DNA of 64,000 nt from Atopsyche davidsoni (taxonomy: Eukaryota > Arthropoda > Insecta > Trichoptera > Hydrobiosidae): contig JAILWY010000019.1 of assembly GCA_022113835.1 (NCBI GenBank), positions 1,054,001-1,118,000 on the forward strand, written 5' to 3'. Below are positions 1-12,440 of the stretch, piece by piece (position 1 is the stretch's first letter; the number at the start of each line of letters is the position of its first letter). The notes beneath the pieces were generated by a model. It had not been told where the DNA came from. It saw nothing but the letters and a program-made list of their open reading frames with translations, and made no database searches. Position numbers and translations under genes: made by a program.

Positions 1-200
1 AAGCACTGGGCGCTCCGGCGACTCTCAAACCTCGCGGGGGGTCCGGGGCGACAGAGCCGGCACAGGTCGGGCCCGTTATAAATTTGTAAATCGTTTTAAT
101 AATTGATGAACGTGTAGAAGCGAGCCCGCCTTCCTCTGTAACTTTACTAAAATATATAGATGTATAAACTTATGTTAAAATAAAGGCATTTATAATTCAG
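1..200 (+). other. Probable 3' end of an upstream gene (partial)
   Basis: The window opens in GC-rich sequence that turns AT-rich after about base 75, as expected at a coding-to-3'UTR boundary. All three forward frames are open from base 1 and close soon after: TAA at 79-81, TAA at 87-89 and TGA at 104-106. The frame ending at 87-89 has the least arginine-biased translation (it ends ...PAQVGPVINL) and the most GC-rich third positions, so it is the preferred C-terminus, but only weakly. A polyadenylation hexamer and GU-rich tract follow at 179-220. The gene cannot be named from fewer than 30 residues. The segment could also be a GC-rich noncoding island like those downstream. Confidence 0.4.
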
Positions 201-222
201 GTGTATGCATTTTTTATGTGTG
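179..222 (+). terminator. Poly(A) signal with downstream GU-rich element
   Basis: AATAAA lies at 179-184. About 16 bases later comes a T/GT-rich stretch (roughly 200-222, containing GTGTATG and TATGTGTG). This is the normal animal arrangement of cleavage signal and downstream element. It supports a + strand transcript ending near 195-205. Confidence 0.5.
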
Positions 223-436
223 AGGAGGGCCGCTTCGTACGCATTCCGTTTCCGGCAAACTTTCGGAGCTTATATTTCACGTATAAATAATAGAGCGGGT
301 AATAAAAAATGTATTTATTATTCCTTTAAATTGCGCTACAGGGTGGTGCACGGGCCGACTCGACATGCCCGCTCTCTCTTTCACGAAAATTCCTTCTGAA
401 TATTTATTTTATTTATTTAGGAAAAAATATGTGTGT

Positions 437-466
437 AATAAAGGAAATGTAAATATTTTGAATAAA
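437..466 (+). terminator. Alternative distal poly(A) signals
   Basis: Two more AATAAA hexamers lie at 437-442 and 461-466, preceded by a moderately GC-rich stretch at 220-400. If the first transcript reads through 200, these would give a longer 3' UTR. AATAAA is frequent by chance in such AT-rich DNA, so the support is modest. Confidence 0.25.
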
Positions 467-3400
467 AACGACTACATTTTAAATGACCTTCGCTACTGAG
501 ATACGCATTTACGGTGAGCATTCATAATACCGCAATGAAGTCCCGTTGATTTTAAAATGAAAGAAATTATTATGAGTCGTAGACTATATTATAACGTTTA
601 TAATTATGAAATGTCGTGTAATTTAGCGGTTAGCAAAACTTATTACCGATCATAAGATTTTGGGAACTAAAAATAAAATACATATAACGAAAGGTTGGAG
701 TTATTGAATACAGTAAAAATTAATAATATTTTTCAGATTCAACAAGTGAGCCAATAAACTACAAAGGGATCAGCAATGAAAACAGCCAAATGCCTAAAGT
801 AAAACTCAAATGCAGCAAAATATTCCTACTACGAGTCTGAAATAAAGCTTTAAATAAGTTTTTTTCAAATTTCAATATACTAAATATTACAAGCATTCGT
901 GTTTTGATGTGGTAATCAATCAAAAGTAGTCATGAAATGTAACACAAATAGATAGTATTTTACTTATAGGCAGAATTTTGGAATGACATAGTTAATTAAG
1001 CAGATGATTTGGTTTCTAGAACTTCTAGAACCACCTACCAGAAAACCACCACCTACTACCACCAAAAATACCAGCATGGAGACCGAAACGTAGGACAAGA
1101 AACTTCAAGCATCTCACCACCAGAATAACTAAATCATCTAATTACAACGGTTTCCTAATCCTATGATCGTATCTTCATCAATTTATGTTCAGATTTTGTA
1201 TTACCTTCGATTTTGGACGAGGTAAACACAGTATTAACTATCAATAGCTCTGGCCCAAAGTACTAGATTGCTAAAGTTATCAATTCATATGAGAAGTAAA
1301 GCCTATGCTTACAATGCATGCTCTGTACTGATCGACATTCTATGCACTATTTACTCGTAATAATGGCAGGAAATAACTCGAGCTTAGCGAGAATTAACGT
1401 CGTATAGGAACTTTCAAAATATAGAAATTATTTTATTTTTGAAATATAGAAATTATAGTAAACATGCTCATGTTGTTAATTGTTAGTTTTAGTTATGTTA
1501 GTAAAACCACTGTATAAATATTTAAAATTTATAAAGAAGTATATAAAAGAACATGCATATAAAAAATACGACAACAAGGTTTTGTTGGTTAACAAGCATT
1601 AATTTTATTAAACGAAGGACTATCATTTGAAATTATTTTTCTAATCTAAGTAGTTGTTAATAATTTGCCAAGTAAGTCGTAATGGAGTGTGGGAGGCTCT
1701 GCGTGAATCACCGCGGACAGCCAATCTCGAGACGTGTGGGACGAAAAATAATTCAAATAGGGAAAAATGCGAGTAAATTAATGACGCTCAGTGTTATATC
1801 TGGACGGAGCTGTCCGTGGTTTCAAATATATTTCTAGGATAGGTGTCAGAAATTTTCATATTTGATTTGCACGCGTCCGGCATAAACGTGTAAGTGCATT
1901 AAAGGGTTTGTTAAGATCTTGAAATAAAAAAAAACACCCTGAGTGTGTTTGATTCTTCTTAAGTTTATTTTTCAAACATTAAAATATAAAGGTTCCCTTC
2001 GATGCTATTTCCTCCCTCCATTCAAATACCTTTAATCAATCGCGATTCGCAGCTCTCACATGGCTGGACGAACATGAAATAAATATGCTACAGCTTCTTC
2101 ATCATTTCATTTAATTACATATTTAATATTTGCGAATTATTTTTACCATTATGAATTATTCAATTTTGACAATATCAGTTAAAAAATTATTAATACCTGT
2201 TAGTACTGAAGAAAAAGTATTAGGTGTAAATTAGCAATATCGTCAAAAAAAGTTTATTTTTACAAGTATTTTAACATTTTTTTGAAATTCAATACTATTT
2301 CCCGGATTTTTTCGACCATATAAACCTTCCTTTTTTTGTTCCGTTTTGTGTTTCAACTCTTTTTGATTGGCATATTTTGCAGTAGCCTGTAGTTCATAAA
2401 AGTCCTACAGAATTGCATGGCTTAAAATATCGTTTAGTTTTATTTTTTTATAAACTGAAATATAGAGGGAATCGAAAATTACGTATGAGTACTACGTTGG
2501 TATATTCCATAATATTCAAAGTAGATGTAATTAAAAAATAGAATTTCTAGACTTTACTCCATTGGTGTTTTCATTTTCAATTCGAATAGGAATTTTGGTT
2601 CCGTAAGAACTCAAGTGTACAGACATGATGCAGGCTACTTGCCTCTATCTGAAGGACAAGTTTAGTTAAGTGCTCAAATTATTTTAAAACATTATTTTAT
2701 CTACAATATTTCCGGAGCGTGTCTTTAAAATACGATACTATTATCAAAAATTACCCACTTCCTCACAGGAGCAACATTGCTCGGCTCCGTACCAATCCAG
2801 TCAGTTTTCTTAAATTATTCCGGACGAGAGGATTCGCTTAATCAAAACCTAAAAGCTTATCAAAATAAAGACAAGTTGAGTGAAAAAATACATGGATCAC
2901 GCATCTGTGATACTCAACTCTAAAATGGTTCAGAAAATGTTATTTTATTTACAAAAATATTTAAAAATAGTAAAATAATCGATAAATGTCATAATTGGTT
3001 TAATCGAATAAACCTCTTCTCATCTTTCAATGAGAACGGACGATAAGCAAACGAATCGACGAAACGTTACTCATAGTATTTTTAATAACTGGTATAAAAC
3101 CCAAAACTTCACGAGGCGATCAGAACTCAGTTTTACGGGAAAGAATGTCCGTGACATTCCTTATGTCTGTTGATAACGCCGAGAATCTTCACGACCCCAC
3201 TCAACTACAGTTGGCTGCTAGATAGAGGAGGCTCTCTCTGGAAAAGTACTTGTTGATCCTTTTATTGAAAATACTACACATGTGAACGCTGGAAATACTA
3301 GCAGCATATATTTATACGATATTCAATGCTTCGAATAGACAAATGTTGAATATTAATAATCACATTAATTTGTTTAAATAGTTTTAATAGGCTATTTGAT

Positions 3401-3525
3401 TTTTGTACGAATTTTAACGAGTTAAATAAAAATTTGTATATAAACAGATTACAATTCCATTTGTTAATGTAATACTACTCATAAACATGTTACTAACAGC
3501 TCAGTGAATAATCTAGGGATTGATT
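467..3525. other. AT-rich noncoding DNA, no gene seen
   Basis: No convincing coding sequence. A slightly GC-richer patch at about 1680-1890 and another at about 3090-3240 may be conserved noncoding elements. An exact tandem of the palindrome TTCTAGAA, separated by one base, sits at 1014-1030. It is followed by an ACC-rich low-complexity stretch up to about 1130. Confidence 0.6.
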
Positions 3526-3526
3526 C

Positions 3527-3690
3527 CTCACTCTAGCCGCGAGCCTCCTCCTGGCCGGAGGCGAGGTTTCCCTGCCCGAGGCGCTCACCTCCAGGCTTAA
3601 GGCTTGGTACCGTTGATAATTGCATGCGGTTTGTCACACCACCACTGGGCTTCCCGCTCGCATGTTCATCCCGAATCGCAAATGCCAAAT
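3527..3690. promoter_or_regulatory. GC-rich island, candidate regulatory element
   Basis: A sharply bounded GC-rich block in AT-rich DNA, with a run of CCTCC/GGAGG-type repeats and GGCCGGAGG. On the minus strand one frame stays open across the block and contains a donor-like CTGGAG|GTGAGC, so a small exon cannot be excluded. No protein family is recognisable. Confidence 0.3.
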
Positions 3691-4148
3691 AGGATTTGTC
3701 CAAGAAACCACTGCAGTTTCTAGATCACTACAGGTATTATTACATATTTAAATTACTTTCTTATTGAATATATTAACAACATTGCCGCCATTATAGTCTT
3801 TACTTTTAAGTAATTTTTGAACATTATTTTTCACTGTATGTCATAATATATTTTGCATTTTATTTCACTGGTATTTAATGCTATAAAAATAGTAAAAAAA
3901 TCTTTTAAAAAGAAAGAGAATTTTAACATCGCTTAATCACAACTCGTGTATAAGAATCGGTCAGTTTTGTGTATTAGGTTTAGCGAGTTGTTTTAGGATC
4001 TGCGTTTTCCAATAATATCGAAATAATATTTCGTGCGAAAATGTGTAAAATTAAGAACGCGCTAATGATTACTGTTTGTATTTTATATCTGATATTCATC
4101 AGATATATTTTACAACACGAGAGAGATTTTCATTTTAAAATACAAAAT

Positions 4149-4179
4149 CGTAATAAAATAATTACTTTATTTTATTACG
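4149..4179. repeat. Perfect 13-bp inverted repeat
   Basis: CGTAATAAAATAA (4149-4161) is repeated in inverse at 4167-4179, with a five-base spacer. A separate perfect hairpin with TATATCTGAT arms lies 40 bases upstream at 4084-4107. Confidence 0.6.
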
Positions 4180-7100
4180 GATGAAAAATTTTCAATACAT
4201 TAATGTATTTCCAATATCATATTTGTTATTTTGATTTTGACGTATGAACTGATTCACACACCAATGCTTGTTTTTTATGTTATTTTGCAAACAGTTTAAT
4301 AAACATCTAATAATAATGATTCAGTAGATTTTTTATGTTATTGCTCAATTTATAAATGACCTAGAATTGTTTACTCGCCAACTACATTATTTGTTGCACG
4401 ATGGACATTGAGTAAGAGAAGCTCATGAATAAAGATCAAGCGCCTGACAAAGAGTGGACTCCGCGATACATAAACAGTTGAAATGAAATATTATAATGTA
4501 TTTTTAAGTAACCGTAACAATGAGCTGCTCTGCTAGACACATCGATGACACAATCCTCTACATTTTTGTGGTTGCTTTATTGATTGATAATAATGCGATG
4601 CTTAAAAAATTTAAGATAATAATTATCATAGAAAAATAAATCATTAGCAGTTAAGGAATTCAGTTTGTTATTATAAAAATAAATAAGATTTTGTACTCGT
4701 TCAGTTGAGTTTTTATAAAAAAGCAAAGTACGAAAGTCTTTGTCCATCGATTCCTTGCAAAAGTTTGTAAAATTATACTTTATTTAAAACAAAACGATTT
4801 TTTAGTAACCTTATGCTGATAAATAAAAGCACGATAATAATAATGTATCAGCATGAATAAATATTATAAAATTTCATTTTATTAACTATTTAATTAATGA
4901 ATATTTTAAAGTCGTAATCAATTTTTAAACGAACGTTGGATTAATATGGGAGTATATTGGGTGGTATAGATTTAAGGTAGCGTTATATTATAAACACGTA
5001 TCCTTCAAGTTTTCGAATTATGATGATCCGGTAAATTGAGCCTGATATTTCCAAGAAATGTTTTTAATTACACTTTGAAACCCACTCAATAAAATAAGTT
5101 CTGTGTTAATAATTACGTCAAATTAACGAGTTCCAATAACCGTAAACAGAACCTACTCTGCAAATCAAATAAATATTTAATTTTCCAATCTCTCCAGATA
5201 ATTTTAACATATCTGTCTCCATCTGATTAACTTTAACTCCATAAAGATTGTACAAGTCTCCGGTTTAACTAGATATATTTGTTTATTATTATCATTTTAT
5301 AATTTTTCTGAATCAACGCCGAGACTTCTGATGTACGTGACGGGTCCAAGGTTCCTAAAAACCATATTATTTTTTATAAAATATCATAAAGATTAGAAGC
5401 AAACCTTTTAGAAAAACTTTATTTTATAATGTTTTTTTACAATTTTCCTATACACATTAAAATATACGTGGGAGACGTGGTAATAAATTGAATCCCATAA
5501 ATGTTTACATCAAAACATGTGCTTAGTTGTTTCTTAACCATTTTAGAAGAGCCATTTATCCCCTGAACATGGCAAAATATTATACACCAATTTATGGATC
5601 ATAAGCTAAGAATAAATAAAATTTCCAATCTGTTTTTATGATTGAGCATAAGGAACGTATCCGTGGGATCGCACCTGGCTTCAGTCGTTTTCCAATAATT
5701 AAGCTTCATTGAAAATGCGCTTCTGTCGAACGCCCTTACACTGGGCAGGCCACGATTGTTCTACAATTAGGGGTGTGAATGTATGATTTTCCTATTTACG
5801 GAAGGGCTGCCATACTTGATTTGCCCATGGTGGTTTCCTTTATTTGATATGGCAAAACCCAATATTGAATGAAGCTGTACGTGACAATACTATTTATTTG
5901 TTTACGCGAGTAGAAGCGTGTTGTGTAATTGTGTTCTATTGTCGACTTTGGATTAGTTTGGATTACTTTTGATTTGAAAACTAAAATCAACGCAACTCAA
6001 AAAAAAAATCAATCACTCATCAAGCTGAAGTTTAATTTTTGCATAATCCAGATTTTTTGTAGAAAATTAAACGCAAATGTATTATTAAAACAATAATTTC
6101 CCCGTAATGAATATATAATTTCGTTAAATATATATTTGATTTTCTTTATTAGTAGACACAATCTAATGCTAGATCGGTAATTTTTTCTTTACTCGCTTGC
6201 AGGTTTTATGAGTGGAATATTTAAACTTGTTACCCTTATTTTAATAACTAATAAGAATTTTCAGATTCATGTATCGTGATTTATGATTCATGAGATTCAT
6301 TTATCTTTGGGGAAGTGAACAATTCTCATTTTTTTTCATTACATATTCAAGAAACTTAACAAAGATTTGAATGAAGTAGGTATCAATCAAATTAACGCAC
6401 TTAATGGGTAGTTTTATGTAAGAGTGTTTGTATTTGAGAGATATTTATAAATAATTATACGTATTTATTATATAATGATTGCACATGTATAATTTGCCTA
6501 AACATTCTGTACAAATATGAACGCCTTTACATACGCTGTAATATACAATAGCCATGTAATATAAACGATTTTCTGAAAACTCTCTTATTCCCTTCGTAGT
6601 TAGAAATTGATGTCTGAACAAAAATACTTCCACTAACCCATTGTTAAAAAATCGTGAAAATATCAAATTTCTGACAAAGAACATTTTTGCATTCCGTCGC
6701 CTCGATATGCAGATAAATGTCGCTCCGGGTTTTCATGGGGATTATTTTATTCACCTCGATCGATATTAATCTCTGATGGATTCAATTGAAAAGCGATTTT
6801 GCAAAATATACCCCTGCATTTTAATCGTGCCCCGTGATTAATCGAACATTTTTTTAAATACAATTTCGAATTTATTATTTGTACCGTACATATTTTTTAT
6901 ATTTCATCCCTGTAGTTATTAACAACTTTTGTCCTGTGCTTCCATGTAGCTTAAGTCTCCTTAAAAGTTTTGGAAATGCACAAAATTCAATAATTTGATG
7001 AATTTTATGGTATGATTCCCAAAAGTTCCTGTCAAATGTGAGATTTTTAAAAATAAATTTAAATCTCCTAATCGACTGCTCACGAAAAAAATAGACTTGC

Positions 7101-8208
7101 ATCGGTTTAATCAGATATTACCGATTAGTAATTTTTGTTCAATAGTATTTTACAGCAGCAGATTATGATGCATTCTTAATTTTATTAGTTTTTTGATCAC
7201 ACTCAATTATTTTTTTAAAACTATTTCTTATAGTTTAGAGAATCGTTTGGGCAAACCTAGATTTAAAAGAGCTTCTATTTTAATTAATACCAATGTTTAT
7301 CTCAGATTAACGTTTAGTTCTGCTCATTGTGGCAGAAATTTTATGATAAAATATAATGTAAATAATGTAATTGTTAATAATTGTATTTTTTTTGGATTAT
7401 TTTCCGTAAACCATAAACCTAGTAACAAAAAAGTATTAACCTTTATCATCTAAAATATTATAGAAATAAATTATTAACATAGTAACTGAAAAAATTATAA
7501 GGATTTATTTTTATAGTAGCTTTAAAAAGAATAGAATACATTTAGATATTTTCGTCAAATAAATCATGGAAAAGCATCCCTTAAAAATGCTTCGAATACT
7601 ATGCAAAGTAAATCAAAATATTCAATGCATGCATGAAATTACATACGTGAGCGAACAAATATACACCGCCACCGACATTCTCTCGTGCACATTCGCAGCG
7701 GACTACAGGGTTCTTCATCTCTCTAAATTGAAATCTTTCTCTGAAGAGTCCTTGTTTAACCAATTTCACTTTTATGCCAACCTATTCATGGTGATTTGTT
7801 AGGACAATATCTTATAAGACCTGCAATGCCACCCTATTTCTGCGCCTTTTGATCTGTTGTTTTTTAAAATTTCTTTTTCAACTTTTTTTCTACCCAATAA
7901 TAACTTATAAGGTTATTTATTCAGAAATGAAACATTCTTCTTGTCATCTGAGTGCTAATCGATTACTTCAAAACCTAACCGAGTGAAAAAAATGGTGAAT
8001 TATAAAATATATTTTATGTTACAGTGTTTTCAGTTATGTACGTTTGAAAACAATGACGAAATGAACAATTTTACATAGGTTTTTTTAATGTTTACTTTTA
8101 GATAGGTTTGTTAAGCTTGATTCATAGTGGTAATATATTTATCTAAAGCTTAATCTTCATTGAAGTTGATATTGGAGATTTATTTCCAAAGATGTTACTT
8201 TTGGTTAC

Positions 8209-8216
8209 TGACGTCA
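8209..8216. promoter_or_regulatory. Full CRE palindrome TGACGTCA
   Basis: A perfect cAMP-response-element / ATF-type octamer at the edge of the 8.3-kb island. Two further perfect copies occur at 37097-37104 and 51491-51498. Occupancy is not shown. Confidence 0.25.
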
Positions 8217-8254
8217 TTTATAGAGATAACAGTTGAATTTGATAGTTGATTTCG

Positions 8255-8545
8255 TCCGTCTCTCGCCGTCGAGTAGTTAACAATTTAGCGCGCCTCGCTC
8301 CTGCACTCGTATCTCGCCATTACGGGCGCCGCCCGCCCCCCATGCATGCGAGCGCTGAAACATCCACGCAAATCAGTCAATAGACCCCGACGTGCGCTTC
8401 GCCCGAATATATTTTATCATTCACTCGGATTGATTATTAATAATGCATGCATAATTGCGCCGCAGCAGCCTAATGCACTTATTGGATAAATCGAGTTACG
8501 ACTGCGTGCTTGTCGCATCTGAGGTGAATTCAGTCAGGCCCACTG
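8255..8545. promoter_or_regulatory. GC-rich island with homeodomain-type cores
   Basis: A CpG-containing block (CGCCGCCCGCC near 8330) passes into a TAAT-rich segment at 8433-8456 that holds the palindrome ATGCATGCAT flanked by TTAATA and AATT. GC-rich DNA next to dense homeodomain/POU-like cores is typical of developmental enhancers. The call is inferred from composition and motifs only. Confidence 0.35.
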
Positions 8546-10844
8546 CAGTTCGTACAGTTGAAAATGCATTTGGTAAAATAATGATACTCTATTTTGAACA
8601 TTATTCTTAAAAATAATCAAACTAGTTACATTCTTAAAGCATACCAGTTCACTGCACGATGGTGCTAAAAAGTACACTTTTTCTCATCGTATCTTCGAAA
8701 TGTTTAATAATCCGGTTACCTAGCAGCTAGTAAATAGCCACGTGTCGCAAATGGCTGATAAGTAATGTGTGTCGATCACTGACTAGATATGTCGTTTATG
8801 AAGTGTCATTGAAATTTAAAAAGATCATAAGTGACCAGAAAAGTATAAAGTTTCCTCAAATTAGTTTATTATGCAAAAAGCCCGACTAGCGTGGTTATTT
8901 TTGTTTGTACTTTTTCTCTGATCTCTGGTAATAAATGTGTGAATCCCCGGACACAGCCCTTTTCCTAGGGAAATTACATCTTACTGAGACATGTCAAATT
9001 TATTATTCTCCTTTAAGTACATGTCAGTATAGTCACCAGCAGACCTGATTTAGAACACGTTCCTGATTCCCTGATACTGAACCATATGATGATATATTTA
9101 TATACTTAATAACATTTATACATATTAACATACATAGATATCCTAATTGATATGTAATGGATTACATATTATATTGATTTTAAAAGAAGATATTTTAAAT
9201 ATTAGTACATAAAACCAAACGAGATTACATTCATCTTTTTGCTTTTTTTACTTTTCTTAACTAAAAAATAAACAATAATCGATATGCATTGTTCTGTGAT
9301 ATTAAAAAGATTTATAAATGGATTTCAAATAAACTGAAAAGTGAAAAAATGGTTAACAACTTGTCAAATATTCACAATTCAAATATACAGGAGTTGCACA
9401 GATCTTTATTTGTTGATTGAAATGGTGAAATATATATATATATATAAACTTCTTATACCTTCTAGACTTTCGAGTATATCATGATTCTGGTTAACCTGTC
9501 ACTAGATGTACTCATCTCATGCTGTCTCTATTATGCCAATTTTCTCCAAATGCATTCATTATTCCGTTGCGAGTAGAGATAAATATTAACCAACGTATTG
9601 TATAGATAAATTATTTAGGTTATTATTTAACAATGCATGAGACTGTCGATTGGTTCCTCGGCCTACATAATTCACGATTGATGCTCGAAACAAATATTTA
9701 ATTTCGTAGCCTAGCAAGACCGCCATGGAATTAAACGGTTAGTTGATTGACTGTTCATATAAATTTTAAATCAACGCACATTTTCGTTGTTTCTTTTAAT
9801 TTCTTGCTCAAAACACTTGCGTTCGATAAAAAAAAATTTGTAAGACATTTATTTACATTTAATTATCAAAGTATTTTCTCTTGAGAAACAATATTGTTGC
9901 CAAAAAAAAAATCGACAATCATACGATTAGTTTCTCAAATATTTATTTGAACTATTCATATATTATTAATATAATCCAGCAACTCAACGATTCTTCTAAA
10001 AAAAAGGAGATCAGAAAAGGCAACTAAAACAAACGCCCAGCAGCATCAGTAAATTCTGAGGATATCAGCTAGGATACACTGTTGGTTTCTCCGCTCTTAC
10101 ACCCTAATTTCTTTGAAGTTGGCTGTTTGGGGAGAAGATGAATTTATTTTACTTATTTCATGGTTGTATTAGTGCGAGTGGTATTTCTGGTGTTAATGTA
10201 AGTTTTTTGCTACACTGCTATTAAGTTTTTAGATCATTAATTAATAATTAAAAATCGATTTTATTTAAAGAAATCCTTAAAAGCAAAACAATTATCGGCG
10301 ATAAATGATCTATTTATTAACCATACATAAATAATTATTTATGTTAAAAACATTAATCGTTTCATAATTATTAGTTTGATACATTTGTTAATTACGAAAA
10401 AGCGGTATTTTTAATTGTATGCAGCATGGATGATTCATCTTGAAATCCAATATGATATATGAATATGTAAGAGCATTACTAGTAAACTTCTAGTTTAAAC
10501 CTGATACTATTTAAATATTTTATTTAATATTATAATTTAACCGAAAATTCATAGATTAATCTAATTTCAATATTCTGGTGTATTTTAATTTTGAATATTT
10601 ACAATTCTATGAGAATCGATAGTCAACATATGAAAATATCGGTTGATGAAAATTTCAATGTTCATTAATGAAAGAAAATCGTAATAGAATAAACCATAAA
10701 TGGCTCGTTAACATCTATAAGTTTTTCTGTTTTGTACTTATCGGTTATCCTTTTATATTTCTTAAAGCAGATAAAAAAAACTAAAACTAACAATAAAATT
10801 ATTTGTCTCTTAAACTACGGGCTCTTGGTTTTCCTAGTACATAT
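8546..10844. other. AT-rich noncoding DNA
   Basis: No gene seen. It contains a short TA microsatellite at about 9431-9446 and poly-A runs near 9829 and 9902. Confidence 0.6.
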
Positions 10845-12440
10845 TCCTGCGAGCAGTTCAAAAGAGCGGAGGCGGCACGGCTGCTGCCGCAATCCCCACG
10901 CCTGCGTCTCCTTGATTAGAAATAATATAATATTCCACTCTCTTATTCCGTCTTTGATTACATAACACTGAAGCGCTTAAATACTAACTGCACATTTCAT
11001 TTCGAAGGTTGGGTGATCGCCACCCCACCCAGCCAACCGAACGAAATCGATAGCCCGAGTCGATATCGGTTTCATAAAGTTCAATGAAATGTTTGAATAT
11101 TTTCAGCGATTCACGTTTTTTGTTTCTTGTAGCGCGGCCGATGGAATTATTCCCCTCTCCCCCCGAATAAATAACCCCCCTCCACCCACCCTCGCAGCAC
11201 GGCGAAAAAATATATTTTTACTTTTAAAGAAAACACAATAAATAATAAAGAAATAACATCGGGCTCAGACGAACCGGGCTGAATATAATAACGTTATTCA
11301 AATATTTATTTCATTTTCTTCGTCGGTGGGGCCGTTCTTTTGGTTATTTTTATATAGAGGGCGCAGCGCGGACGCGTTTGTACGAGAGGCGTCAGAAAAA
11401 GCTATTTTGTATTTTTAATAACAGATTTAATGACTTTCTTTAAACTTTTTATCTCGCCCCACCCTGGCCGGATCTCCTTCCCTCCAACGCCGACGTGCCA
11501 ATCTCGTGACACTCCTTTATTCTCCTATTTTACATTACAAATTAATAACTTTGTTTTTTTTTTATTCTTCTGGCGAAAGTTAATCAACTTTAATGAGAAT
11601 TTTATAAATATATAAAACTCGATAGAGGGGCGCATCTCCGTCCGAGCTTTTGAGCAGTTACGTCTTTATCGACGCGGCCGGCCGGTATCGCCGCCGGACG
11701 CGGTCGCGCGGGGAGGGAATGTATTATTAATCTTATTAAAGTAAACACAGGCACGCGTCGGCGCGATGATTTCGCTCGGGTTTCGGGAATAATATTTTTT
11801 CATTGTCGGGAAGTAATCCGATTACTAATGGCGCCCCCGCCCCCGCCCCCCGCGGCAACTTCGCGAGCGCCGTTGTAATTTCGTCTCGCCACTAACGTTA
11901 CTTAGTACAGCAATAAACATTTGAAAACGAGAAAGTGGGAAAAAAGAAAGATGAAAAAGCGGGAAATAACTAATGTTCATGCGAATTTTTTTAATAATCA
12001 ACACAAATAATTCTTAGCGTTACGCGGCATATTCTCGGTGAGGCTCGGGAGCATTCAGACCCGCTCTCCCCCGGCTTTCTGGGCGCCCGGGCGATCGGAA
12101 TGTTACCGGCCGGGGGGTCTCCGTACTAAATTAGCGGGGAGGGTGGGGTACGCTGTATAAAATAAAAGCGTACGAATAATATATTTAAAAACAAAAATAA
12201 CGCTGAATGTATTCGAGGCCAAATTATGCTAAAATATCGCCTCGCGGGAGGAGGCACCCTCGGCTGGCCTCCGGTAAATAACCAAGGCGAAAATTATTCA
12301 AAAACTCCGGCCCAGAGCGACATGCCTCGGCGACACCGGCTTATTACTCTCGTCTAATACCACGAATAGAGAACTCTTACTCCGACGCTGGGCCAATGCC
12401 ATGTTGGGGGATTAACGGCAATTATCATTTATTCCACTTA
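10845..12440. promoter_or_regulatory. Large GC-rich island cluster (about 1.6 kb)
   Basis: This is the largest GC-rich block outside the bab exon. It alternates CpG-rich segments (about 10990-11065, 11125-11200, 11340-11390, 11620-11890, 12010-12150, 12230-12420) with AT-rich homeobox-like stretches. Notable parts are the perfect dyad AGTAATC-C-GATTACT at 11812-11826, containing TAATCC and GGATTA K50-homeodomain cores, a CCCCCGCCCCCGCCCC run near 11833-11850, and GGGGGATTAA near 12407. There is no long open frame with a recognisable domain. It may be a distal promoter, an enhancer cluster or a noncoding first exon. Confidence 0.4.

Larger units (their letters stand above)
3691..8254. other. 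AT-rich noncoding DNA with short hairpins
   Basis: No gene seen. Perfect short hairpins occur at 4084-4107 (10-bp arms, 4-base loop) and 4149-4179 (13-bp arms, 5-base loop). The remainder is AT-rich with scattered short ORFs of the length expected by chance. Confidence 0.6.

Noticed and set aside
1014..1030. TTCTAGAA-C-TTCTAGAA as a heat-shock element
   Set aside because: The spacing between GAA and TTC is one base, not the two needed for continuous nGAAn pentamers.
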